Shown here piece after piece: positions 1-7,051 of a stretch of 16,724 bases of DNA. A program made the translations under genes and the position numbers. This DNA comes from Pseudomonadota bacterium (GTDB taxonomy: Bacteria; Pseudomonadota; Gammaproteobacteria; Burkholderiales; Burkholderiaceae_B), in NCBI GenBank assembly GCA_021793875.1, contig JAJYRX010000006.1, positions 1 through 16,724 on the forward strand, in the 5' to 3' direction. Position 1 is the stretch's first letter, and every line of letters begins with the position of its first letter. The notes under the pieces are model-generated. The model was given only the letters and a program-made list of their open reading frames with translations. It was not told where the DNA came from and searched no databases.

Positions 1-94
1 TCTCACCATTGGCGACAAGGGTTTCTAAAAGGGCTTGAGCACCATTCAAGTTGGTGTTTGCAGCTGCGGCTTGCTGCTCGTGAGCATCAGACAT
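1..94 (-). CDS. Thiamine-diphosphate-dependent enzyme, acetolactate synthase large-subunit-like (5' end only)
   Basis: Only the first 31 codons lie in the window, and the gene continues off the left edge. The reverse-strand reading from ATG at 94 gives a polar, Ala/Asn-rich leader (MSDAHEQQAAAANTN) followed by LNGAQALLETLVANGE. In the acetolactate synthase / benzoylformate decarboxylase family, a short 'NGAxALxxTLVxxGV' stretch opens the Pyr domain that binds thiamine diphosphate. From family knowledge such proteins decarboxylate 2-oxo acids or join two of them, but the cofactor-binding and catalytic parts are outside the window. The gene diverges from the SET-domain gene, with 39 bp between starts. 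Biosynthetic IlvB, a catabolic paralogue, or an uncharacterised ALS-like protein are all possible. The opening residues do not resemble glyoxylate carboligase as I recall it. Confidence 0.6.
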   Translation of the reverse strand, partial: MSDAHEQQAAAANTNLNGAQALLETLVANGE

Positions 95-133
95 AATAGA
101 CCATTAAAATTCAGTTAAAGTAGGCGCCCTGTT

Positions 134-883
134 ATGACAGACAACACCATATGGCACCATGTTCAAGAATCACCATTACATGGGCTTGGAGTATTTGCAA
201 CAAAAAACATTCCAGCGGGAACTTGTATTTTAGAGTATTGTGGCGAACGTATCAGCCCACAAGAGGCCGACGAGCTAGCATCACACGACGAGTCAGATCC
301 CGGACATACTTTTTTCTTTGCCCTTAGCTCCGGCGAAGTAATAGATGGAGGCCAAGAAGGCAATGATGCTCGTTGGATAAATCATTGCTGTGAGCCTAAC
401 TGCGAGGCTCAGGAAAATGATGAAGGAACCAACGTATATATAGTTGCTTTACGTGACATAAATGCCGGAGAAGAGCTTTTTTTCGATTATGGTTTAGTAA
501 TAGACGATGTTATTACCCAAGAACTAAAGAACCAGTATAAATGCTTATGCGCCAGACCAAACTGTAGGGGTAGTATGCTTGCTGCTCTTGATATAGAAAA
601 AGTATCCGGATTCAATCAAGAGCAATTTACCGAACAGCTCGCTGAAGTTATACCTAATACACCATGGATAGCAGAAAGAGTCTGGCTATTTCGCCCATTT
701 TCAACAGTTAATGACATGCACTCATGCATAATGGATGTAATTACTGAAGCAACAGACGAAGAACGCGCTGCATTTATACGGGAAATAACGCCTTACCATG
801 CTTATAACCATAACCACCTTGATGATGTTATTGGGAAGAAAATAATGGAAGGGCTAAAGCAACTTTTTTCCGTTAAACCCTAA
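134..883 (+). CDS. SET-domain protein (putative protein-lysine methyltransferase) with post-SET zinc cluster and a UraD-like C-terminal region
   Basis: The 249-residue protein opens with a full SET domain, the fold that moves a methyl group from S-adenosylmethionine to protein lysine. Visible motifs are HGLGVFA (16-22, SAM pocket), NHCCEPNC (83-90, the NHxCxPN pseudoknot motif) and GEELFFDYG (112-120, with the usual catalytic Tyr). A post-SET CxCx4CRG cluster follows (C137, C139, C144); with C86 this could hold a zinc ion, as in eukaryotic SET enzymes. Residues about 158-217 look unlike SET: PWIAER (177-182) and RPF (187-189) align without gaps to my memory of the N-terminal half of OHCU decarboxylase (UraD). 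The catalytic HPxL of UraD is missing, and a His-rich YHAYNHNH follows. A weak AGTAGG lies 9 bases before the ATG. The substrate is unknown. The 3' end overlaps the convergent LysR gene by 11 bp, so no separate terminator fits. Confidence 0.88.
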   Translation: MTDNTIWHHVQESPLHGLGVFATKNIPAGTCILEYCGERISPQEADELASHDESDPGHTFFFALSSGEVIDGGQEGNDARWINHCCEPNCEAQENDEGTNVYIVALRDINAGEELFFDYGLVIDDVITQELKNQYKCLCARPNCRGSMLAALDIEKVSGFNQEQFTEQLAEVIPNTPWIAERVWLFRPFSTVNDMHSCIMDVITEATDEERAAFIREITPYHAYNHNHLDDVIGKKIMEGLKQLFSVKP

Positions 884-1787
884 CCCCTTCCCAATAACCA
901 GGTCGGTTATATATCTGCTCTATATAGTCTATAAAATACCTTACTTTGGCTGGCAAATACCTTTGCTGTGGATATACTGCTCTTATGTCGTAATCAGGCG
1001 CGGCATATTCATCTAGCACGGTGACCAGCTCCCCACGCTTTAATTCACCCTGTATTTCCCATGTTGAACGCCAACCGATTCCCAAACCCTGCTTTACCCA
1101 TTCATACAATAGCTCACCGTCATTACAATCCAAGTCACCTTTTACCTGCTGTGCAAAAGGCTTACCATCACGCATAAAAATCCATCCGCGCTGCTGACCG
1201 CCCTGCATATTAAATGCTAAGCAGTTATGCTGCAATAAATCTTCCGGTTTAAGAGGAGTTCCATGACGCCTAAAATATTCTGGTGTTCCACAAACCACTC
1301 TACGGTTAGGAAACAAGCGTTTAGCAACATAATCAAGGTCGTAAACTTCTCCTACCCGTATGGCCATGTCATAGCCTTCAGAAACCAAATCGATCACACT
1401 ATCGGTAAAATTGAACGACAAACTTAGCTCTGGGTATTTACGCTTAAACTCAAACACATGAGGCGCTACGTGCCTACGTCCAAAAGCGGCCGGAGCCGAA
1501 ACTACAAGCCGCCCCGTAACTGCTTTGCGACCTGCGCTAACGCTTCTATCAGCTTCATCTATAGCTTTGACTATAGAAGCACAATACTCTAGGTATTGTT
1601 CACCTAAGTCTGTCAACACCAGCCCACGTGTGGATCTATGAGCCAGCTGTACACCTAGTCGCTTCTCAAGTGCTGTTAATCGACGCCCCATAACAACAGG
1701 TGTAACACCCTCTTGTTGAGCTGCTGAGGCAAAACTCCCTCTTTCAGCCATTAATATAAAACTGCGCATTTCAGTATATTTGCCCAT
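873..1787 (-). CDS. LysR-family transcriptional regulator, likely regulator of the divergent glycerate kinase-malate synthase operon
   Basis: LysR-type DNA-binding regulator of 304 residues. The N-terminal winged helix-turn-helix covers about 1-62, with GSFASAAQQEGVTPVVMGRRL and then LEKRLGVQL, followed by a linker helix and a periplasmic-binding-protein-like effector domain (about 88-300). I start it at ATG 1787 because AAGAAGGAATAT lies directly before it and the HTH then begins at the usual distance from the N-terminus. The longer reading from ATG 1838 adds 17 residues and has no ribosome site. It is divergent from the glycerate kinase gene across 123 bp that hold two dyads, the standard layout for a LysR protein controlling its neighbour and itself. 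The effector is unknown; glycerate, glyoxylate or a related acid is a guess from context. The stop codon overlaps the SET gene end by 11 bp. Confidence 0.93.
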   Translation of the reverse strand: MGKYTEMRSFILMAERGSFASAAQQEGVTPVVMGRRLTALEKRLGVQLAHRSTRGLVLTDLGEQYLEYCASIVKAIDEADRSVSAGRKAVTGRLVVSAPAAFGRRHVAPHVFEFKRKYPELSLSFNFTDSVIDLVSEGYDMAIRVGEVYDLDYVAKRLFPNRRVVCGTPEYFRRHGTPLKPEDLLQHNCLAFNMQGGQQRGWIFMRDGKPFAQQVKGDLDCNDGELLYEWVKQGLGIGWRSTWEIQGELKRGELVTVLDEYAAPDYDIRAVYPQQRYLPAKVRYFIDYIEQIYNRPGYWEGVRV

Positions 1788-1838
1788 ATATTCCTTCTTA
1801 GAAGTAATATTCACACTTAGAGCCATAATGTTGAGCAT

Positions 1839-1851
1839 ATACTAAAAGTAT
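1839..1851. promoter_or_regulatory. Inverted repeat ATACT-N3-AGTAT in the LysR/glycerate kinase divergent gap
   Basis: A perfect 5-bp dyad with a 3-bp centre, 51 bp upstream of the chosen LysR start and 60 bp upstream of the glycerate kinase start. Its centre is 32 bp, about three helical turns, from the second dyad at 1871-1883. LysR proteins typically bind such paired half-sites in divergent promoters. Assignment as an operator is inference. Confidence 0.35.
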
Positions 1852-1870
1852 CGACAACACCAAGCTTACC

Positions 1871-1883
1871 TTATCTTCCATAA
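1871..1883. promoter_or_regulatory. Candidate LysR box, TTAT-N5-ATAA (T-N11-A form)
   Basis: TTATCTTCCATAA fits the T-N11-A core with interrupted dyad that is classical for LysR-family boxes; the dyad extends one more base pair on each side (C1870/G1884). It lies 27 bp before the glycerate kinase start, closer than the other dyad, as expected for an activation or autorepression site. No clear -10/-35 pair could be assigned in this gap. Confidence 0.4.
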
Positions 1884-1910
1884 GAGCACATTTATGTCTA
1901 TCCTAATATC

Positions 1911-3185
1911 ATGCAAGTAAAACCGCACAACGCGCCCGTAAAGCTTCTGCAAGACCTATTCAATAGGGCTATAGAAGTGGCACGCCCAAATAACATGCTT
2001 GTTAATCACTTGCCCGAACCTGGAAATGGAAGGGTAATTATCGTAGGTGCGGGTAAGGCTTCAGCGGCTATGGCAAAAGTCGCCGAAGGCTTTTACGGTG
2101 ACAAGGCCGAAGGCATTATAGTTACACGCTATGGATACGAGGTTATCTGTAAAAATATAAAAGTAATGCAAGCGGCTCACCCTGTACCTGACGAATCTGG
2201 TATGCATGCAGCAACTTGCATATTAAGGTATTTAAAAAACCTTAAAAGCACCGATTTAGTTGTTAATCTAGTAAGCGGAGGAGGGTCTGCCCTACTTCCA
2301 TTACCGACTAAAGGGCTCACTTTGGCTGATAAACAGGATATAAACACAAAGCTATTAAAAAGCGGAGCAAGCATATCCGAGATCAACATTGTTAGAAGGC
2401 ATTTATCAGCTATAAAAGGGGGCAGGCTAGCAGCAGCAACACATCCAGCAAAACTGGTAAACCTTATTATCTCCGACGTGCCGGGAGACAATCATTGTGA
2501 CATTGCCTCAGGCTACGGAGTTGCTGACCCAACCACAAGCCAAGATGCAGTAGAGGTATTAAAGCGCTATAGAATTAACGTGCCAGAACATATATTGTCT
2601 GTTCTGAACCAAAGCAGCAGTGAGTCTATAAAACCAAATGACCCAAAACTAGCCAATGTAAGCACAACTATTATCGCATCTGCACAAATGGCTCTTGAAG
2701 CAGCAGCAGAAATGGCCAACGATAGGGGGTATAACAGCTTAATATTAGGTGATGGCATAGAAGGTGAATCACGAGAAGTTGCCAATGTTATGGCAGGCAT
2801 TGCCCGGCAGGTGAAGCATTACAACCAGCCAGCACAGTCACCGTGCGTATTGCTTTCAGGTGGGGAAACGACTGTTACCATAAAAGGTAATGGTAGAGGT
2901 GGCCGCAATGTAGAGTTTTTACTGTCTTTAGCGCTAGCTCTTAACGGAGTAAAAGGAATTTATGCTTTGGCGGGCGATACCGACGGCGTCGATGGTCAGG
3001 AAGAAATAGCCGGAGCTTACATTACACCTTCGATAATTGCAGATGCAGTAAGCAGGGGAATAGACCCCCTAGCCTATCTAGACAATAACGACGCTCATAC
3101 TTTCTTCGAATTAATGAATACCCAACTTATAACTGGGCCTACATTAACGAATGTAAATGACTTTAGAGCAATTTTAATCACATGA
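1911..3185 (+). CDS. gckA: Glycerate 2-kinase, MOFRL/class II type (GckA/TtuD family)
   Basis: Phosphorylates glycerate to 2-phosphoglycerate with ATP, passing carbon from glyoxylate (via tartronate semialdehyde) into lower glycolysis; cytosolic. At 424 residues it has the usual family length. Visible landmarks are the N-terminal GAGKASAAMA, VSGGGSALLPLP, IVRRHLSAIKGGRLA, the SDVPGDN loop, and the C-terminal MOFRL-type stretch LSGGETTVTIKGNGRGGRN with AGDTDGVDGQEEIAGA. It is unrelated to the GlxK/GarK type of Escherichia coli. The start at 1911 is the first in-frame ATG but has no good Shine-Dalgarno sequence. An AAGAG at 1882-1886 is better placed for a short out-of-frame ATG at 1894. It is the first gene of an operon, with 16 bp to the GlcG gene. 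Hydroxypyruvate reductase is a common mislabel for this family. Confidence 0.93.
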   Translation: MQVKPHNAPVKLLQDLFNRAIEVARPNNMLVNHLPEPGNGRVIIVGAGKASAAMAKVAEGFYGDKAEGIIVTRYGYEVICKNIKVMQAAHPVPDESGMHAATCILRYLKNLKSTDLVVNLVSGGGSALLPLPTKGLTLADKQDINTKLLKSGASISEINIVRRHLSAIKGGRLAAATHPAKLVNLIISDVPGDNHCDIASGYGVADPTTSQDAVEVLKRYRINVPEHILSVLNQSSSESIKPNDPKLANVSTTIIASAQMALEAAAEMANDRGYNSLILGDGIEGESREVANVMAGIARQVKHYNQPAQSPCVLLSGGETTVTIKGNGRGGRNVEFLLSLALALNGVKGIYALAGDTDGVDGQEEIAGAYITPSIIADAVSRGIDPLAYLDNNDAHTFFELMNTQLITGPTLTNVNDFRAILIT

Positions 3186-3201
3186 TTTTCAGGAGTTTGA
3201 A

Positions 3202-3606
3202 ATGATAGCCTGTAAAAAACTAACACAGGATGATGTAGCAAAAATACTTGAAGCCTCACTGGCTCATGCTAAAGCAAATAACTGGCTAGTAACAGTAGCT
3301 GTTTGCGATAGTGGTGGTTACCTGCTAGGCCTACAGCGCATGGACGGCGCCCCCGTTATGAGCTCAATTATTGCTGGTGACAAAGCTCGTGCAAGCGCCC
3401 TTAGCGGAAAACCAACCAAAGGCATAGAAGACATGATTAACGGTGGTCGTGTTGCTGCAGTAAATATGCCTGTAGTTGGCTTAGAAGGGGGTGAGCCCAT
3501 CGTTGTTGATGGTCACGTAATTGGTGCTGTAGGAGTTTCGGGGGTTAAAGCCAATGAAGATGCTGAAATAGCACAAAAGGGTATTGCTGCACTTAACATA
3601 GCTTAA
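3202..3606 (+). CDS. glcG: GlcG/HbpS-family (DUF336) protein of the glyoxylate operon
   Basis: A 134-residue protein of the GlcG/HbpS family. Typical features are the opening LTQDDVAKILEASLAHA, the strand VTVAVCDSGGYLLGLQRMDGA, the helix IIAGDKARASAL, and the closing GGEPIVVDGHVIGAVGVSG followed by the DAEIAQKG helix. No signal peptide is visible, so it is probably cytosolic. Members are often encoded in glycolate-use operons, and some relatives bind heme or corrinoids, but the exact role of GlcG is unsettled. AGGAG lies well placed before the ATG. It sits between glycerate kinase (16 bp) and malate synthase G (17 bp), so it is almost certainly co-transcribed with them. The gene symbol rests on family plus context. 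Confidence 0.9.
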   Translation: MIACKKLTQDDVAKILEASLAHAKANNWLVTVAVCDSGGYLLGLQRMDGAPVMSSIIAGDKARASALSGKPTKGIEDMINGGRVAAVNMPVVGLEGGEPIVVDGHVIGAVGVSGVKANEDAEIAQKGIAALNIA

Positions 3607-3623
3607 TTCAAACAGGAATTTAT

Positions 3624-5783
3624 ATGACACAAAGAACTAATTGCCACGGTTTACAAGTAGCTAACGACCTATATAACTTTATACAAAATAAGGCCTTGCC
3701 CGGAAGCGGCGTCGATGCTGATGCATTTTGGGAAGGTTTTAGCAAATTAGTGCACGATCTAGCGCCAGAAAATCGTGAACTTTTGGCTGAACGCACTCGT
3801 ATACAGAAAGAACTGGACAACTGGTATAAAAGCAACCCTGGCCCAATAAAAGACCAAACTGCTTATCAAGCTTTCCTGAAAGATATTGGCTACCTAGTCG
3901 ACGCACCTGCAAATGTACAGGTAGAAACTACAAAAATTGACGATGAGTTTGCTAAACAGGCTGGTCCACAGCTAGTCGTTCCTATAACCAACGCACGATA
4001 TGCTCTTAACGCTGCAAATGCACGCTGGGGCAGCCTATATGACGCACTATACGGAACCGATGCAATATCTGAAGAAGATGGTGCTACACGAGCTGGTGGA
4101 TACAACCCTGTAAGGGGTCAAAAAGTAATTGAGTACGCACGCAACGTACTTAACGATACAGTACCACTTGCTAAAGCAGACCACACTCAAACCACATCAT
4201 ATGCTGTAGAAAATGGCGCAGTAACAGCCAAACTTGAAGATGGTAGTACCACAGGTCTGGCAAACCCGGATCAATTTGTTGGATATACAGGCACTGCCAA
4301 TAACCCCGAGTCACTGCTGTTTTTACATAATGGTTTGCACGTAGAAATACAGATAGATCGTAACCACGCAATTGGTAAAGACGATAAAGCCGGTATTAAA
4401 GACGTAGTTCTTGAGGCTGCAGTAACCACAATTATGGACTTGGAAGACTCAATAGCAGCTGTTGACTCTGAAGACAAAGTGCTGGCTTATAGCAACTGGC
4501 TTGGGTTAACCACTGGCACCCTCACAGAAGAGGTTACCAAAGATGGTAAAACTTTCACTCGTCGTCTTAATGATGACCGTAGTTATACAGACCCCCAAGG
4601 CAACACTATTAGCATACCCGGCCGTTCATTAATGCTAGTTCGTAACGTTGGTCATCTTATGACTAACCCTGCCATACTTGATAAAGATGGTAACGAGATC
4701 CCCGAAGGCATACTTGATGCTGTGGTAACCACTCTTATAGCCAAGCGAGATCTAGAACTACGACGTAACTCACGCGCTGGATCCATCTATATAGTCAAAC
4801 CAAAAATGCATGGTCCTGTTGAGGTCGCTTTTGCCAACAAACTGTTTGGTAGAACTGAAGAGTTGCTTGGTATAGAAGCCAACACTGTCAAACTTGGCAT
4901 TATGGATGAAGAGCGTCGTACCAGTGCTAACCTGAAAGCATGTATTGCTGCCGCAAACAAGCGTGTAGCATTCATAAACACTGGATTCCTGGATCGCACA
5001 GGCGACGAGATGCACACATCAATGCAGGCTGGTCCTATGGTACGCAAAGGCGACATGCGTCAAACTGATTGGATAGACGCTTATGAGCGCAATAACGTAC
5101 AGGTTGGACTAGAGTGCGGTATGCGTGGAAAAGCGCAAATTGGTAAAGGCATGTGGGCCATGCCTGACTTAATGGCTGCCATGCTTGAGCAAAAAATTGG
5201 ACACCTGAAAGCCGGTGGTAACACGGCATGGGTTCCCTCACCAACAGCCGCTACACTACATGCATTGCATTATCATCAAATAAACGTGCAAGAGCTACAA
5301 AAAGAAATGGAAGGCAAGTCAGAACCTCTTCTAGACAAGCTACTTACTATACCTGTAGCAACGGATACTAACTGGAGCGAAGAAGAGAAGCAGCAAGAAC
5401 TCGACAACAACGCTCAGGGTATTCTAGGTTATGTAGTGCGATGGATAGATCAGGGTATAGGTTGCTCAAAAGTACCCGATATTCATAACGTTGGCCTTAT
5501 GGAAGATAGAGCTACTTTGCGCATATCAAGTCAGCACATGGCTAACTGGCTACATCACGGCATAGTTACCAAAGAGCAAGTAATGGAAACTATGAAGCGT
5601 ATGGCTGCTGTTGTTGATAAGCAAAACGAAGGCGACCCTCTATACAAGCCAATGGCTGGCAACTTTGAGACCTCCAACGCCTTTAAAGCGGCCTGTGATT
5701 TGGTATTTAAAGGTCTGGAGCAGCCTAGCGGGTATACCGAGCCCCTGCTGCACCAATGGCGTCAGGTTGTTAAAGCCCAGTAA
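3624..5783 (+). CDS. glcB: Malate synthase G
   Basis: Condenses glyoxylate with acetyl-CoA to give malate and CoA; a magnesium-dependent cytosolic monomer. The 719 residues fit isoform G, which carries an extra alpha/beta domain absent from isoform A. Active-site residues can be placed against the E. coli enzyme: Arg340 (VRNVGH) for Arg338, magnesium ligands Glu429 (MDEERR) and Asp457 (FLDRTGDE) for Glu427/Asp455, and Cys614 and Asp628 (GCSKVPDIHNVGLMED) for Cys617/Asp631, with the same 14-residue spacing. AGGA precedes the ATG at normal distance. It is the last gene of the gckA-glcG-glcB operon and is followed 27 bp later by a strong intrinsic terminator. No glycolate oxidase subunits (glcDEF) lie beside it. 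Identification is very secure. Confidence 0.98.
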   Translation: MTQRTNCHGLQVANDLYNFIQNKALPGSGVDADAFWEGFSKLVHDLAPENRELLAERTRIQKELDNWYKSNPGPIKDQTAYQAFLKDIGYLVDAPANVQVETTKIDDEFAKQAGPQLVVPITNARYALNAANARWGSLYDALYGTDAISEEDGATRAGGYNPVRGQKVIEYARNVLNDTVPLAKADHTQTTSYAVENGAVTAKLEDGSTTGLANPDQFVGYTGTANNPESLLFLHNGLHVEIQIDRNHAIGKDDKAGIKDVVLEAAVTTIMDLEDSIAAVDSEDKVLAYSNWLGLTTGTLTEEVTKDGKTFTRRLNDDRSYTDPQGNTISIPGRSLMLVRNVGHLMTNPAILDKDGNEIPEGILDAVVTTLIAKRDLELRRNSRAGSIYIVKPKMHGPVEVAFANKLFGRTEELLGIEANTVKLGIMDEERRTSANLKACIAAANKRVAFINTGFLDRTGDEMHTSMQAGPMVRKGDMRQTDWIDAYERNNVQVGLECGMRGKAQIGKGMWAMPDLMAAMLEQKIGHLKAGGNTAWVPSPTAATLHALHYHQINVQELQKEMEGKSEPLLDKLLTIPVATDTNWSEEEKQQELDNNAQGILGYVVRWIDQGIGCSKVPDIHNVGLMEDRATLRISSQHMANWLHHGIVTKEQVMETMKRMAAVVDKQNEGDPLYKPMAGNFETSNAFKAACDLVFKGLEQPSGYTEPLLHQWRQVVKAQ

Positions 5784-5810
5784 GGCTAAAAAGACCTAGC
5801 TACAAGTACT

Positions 5811-5838
5811 AAGGTCCGGCATATGCCGGACCTTTTTT
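5811..5838 (+). terminator. Rho-independent terminator after malate synthase G
   Basis: Perfect 10-bp stem AAGGTCCGGC / GCCGGACCTT with an ATAT loop that is itself self-complementary, followed by a run of six T (5833-5838). It closes the plus-strand operon. Read from the minus strand there is no T-run after the hairpin, so it should act mainly on the plus strand, although the convergent aminotransferase gene ends just to its right at 5861. Confidence 0.93.
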
Positions 5839-5860
5839 ATGTTTACGACCTTATGAAAGT

Positions 5861-7051
5861 TTAGCCGCGAATAGTAGCTATTATCTGATCAAGAACCTGT
5901 AATAATAAATCTACCTCATCGGCTGTTACATTAAGTGACGGCATAAAACGCAGCACGTCTGGACGGGGAGCATTAAGCAATACTCCTTCTGGTTCAAGAT
6001 CTCTTGCAATACTTACAATTTGTGCGCCATCGGGCCTATCCATTAAAAGGGCACGCAATAAGCCACTACCCCGCTCTCCTTTCATCCCCCACTTTTCTGA
6101 AATTTTTATAAGGCCTTCGGATAATTGATCACTACGCGCTTTGACGGTATCTAGAAAACCGGGTGCTGTGATAGCATCGAAGACCGCCACACCAACCGCA
6201 CAACTAAGCGGGTTTCCATTATAAGTTCCACCTTGATCGCCATGCTCGAAACATGACACCGCCTCGGTAGCACATAAAGCAGCCAGCGGAACACCCCCAC
6301 CAATACCCTTTGCCAAAGTCATGATATCAGGCTCTATACCAGACTGCTGATAGCCAAAAAGAGTCCCGGTACGCCCCATTCCAGTTTGAACCTCATCTAC
6401 TATAAGAAGTATCCCTTTTTGCCGGGTAAGATTGCGCAGGCCTTGCATAAATTCATTACTAGCTGGAATTACCCCTGCCTCTCCTTGAACTGGCTCAAGC
6501 ATTACAGCAACAGTTTCATCATCTATAAGCTTTTCAACAGCATCTATATCATTTAGCGGAGCCTTTAAAAACCCATCAACTTGAGGCGCAAACATAGTGT
6601 CCCATCCGGCTTTACCTGACGCTGACATAGTGGCCAATGTACGCCCATGAAAGCTGTGCTCGAATGTAATGATTTTATATGCACCTTTTCGATTTAGCTT
6701 GCCCCATTTACGCGCTAGCTTTATTGCACCTTCGTTTGCCTCAGCACCACTGTTAGCGAAAAACACCCTGTCAAAACAAGATGCTGACGTAAGGCGTTTG
6801 GCTAGATCCATTGCTGGCTGGTTGTAAAAGGCAGGTGATGGGTTAAGTAAACGTGCTGATTGCTCATTAATTGCCCTTACTACATCAGGTGGGCAATGGC
6901 CAAGGCTATTCACTGCCCAGCCCTGTACGAAGTCTAGATAACGTTTGCCGTTATGATCTGTAAGCCAAGACCCTGCACCATTGGTAAATACCAACTCAGG
7001 ACGGCTTGTTATTTCCATTAACGCGTCAGCACCCTGCTTATCAAATTCCAT
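5861..7051 (-). CDS. argD: Acetylornithine aminotransferase-like, class III pyridoxal-phosphate enzyme (ArgD family)
   Basis: Class III aminotransferase of 396 residues. In arginine synthesis ArgD converts N-acetylglutamate semialdehyde to N-acetylornithine with glutamate as amino donor; cytosolic dimer. Motifs are YLDFVQGWAVNSLGH, NSGAEANEGAIKLAR (100-114), HSFHGRTLATMSASGK, PVQGEAGV, DEVQTGMGRTG with Asp219 contacting the cofactor ring, and Schiff-base Lys248 in MTLAKGIGGG. I prefer ATG 7051: GGA precedes it by about 8 bases, and longer starts (ATG 7063, TTG 7081) lack a ribosome site and lie further into the upstream gene. The start overlaps the end of eamA by 11 bp, which suggests translational coupling. 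ArgD and other omega-amino-acid transaminases look alike, so the substrate is not certain; no other arginine genes are nearby. Confidence 0.85.
   Translation of the reverse strand: MEFDKQGADALMEITSRPELVFTNGAGSWLTDHNGKRYLDFVQGWAVNSLGHCPPDVVRAINEQSARLLNPSPAFYNQPAMDLAKRLTSASCFDRVFFANSGAEANEGAIKLARKWGKLNRKGAYKIITFEHSFHGRTLATMSASGKAGWDTMFAPQVDGFLKAPLNDIDAVEKLIDDETVAVMLEPVQGEAGVIPASNEFMQGLRNLTRQKGILLIVDEVQTGMGRTGTLFGYQQSGIEPDIMTLAKGIGGGVPLAALCATEAVSCFEHGDQGGTYNGNPLSCAVGVAVFDAITAPGFLDTVKARSDQLSEGLIKISEKWGMKGERGSGLLRALLMDRPDGAQIVSIARDLEPEGVLLNAPRPDVLRFMPSLNVTADEVDLLLQVLDQIIATIRG

Noticed and set aside
1788..1838. Longer LysR start at ATG 1838
   Set aside because: No ribosome site there, while AAGAAGGA sits just before ATG 1787 and the HTH then starts at the usual position.
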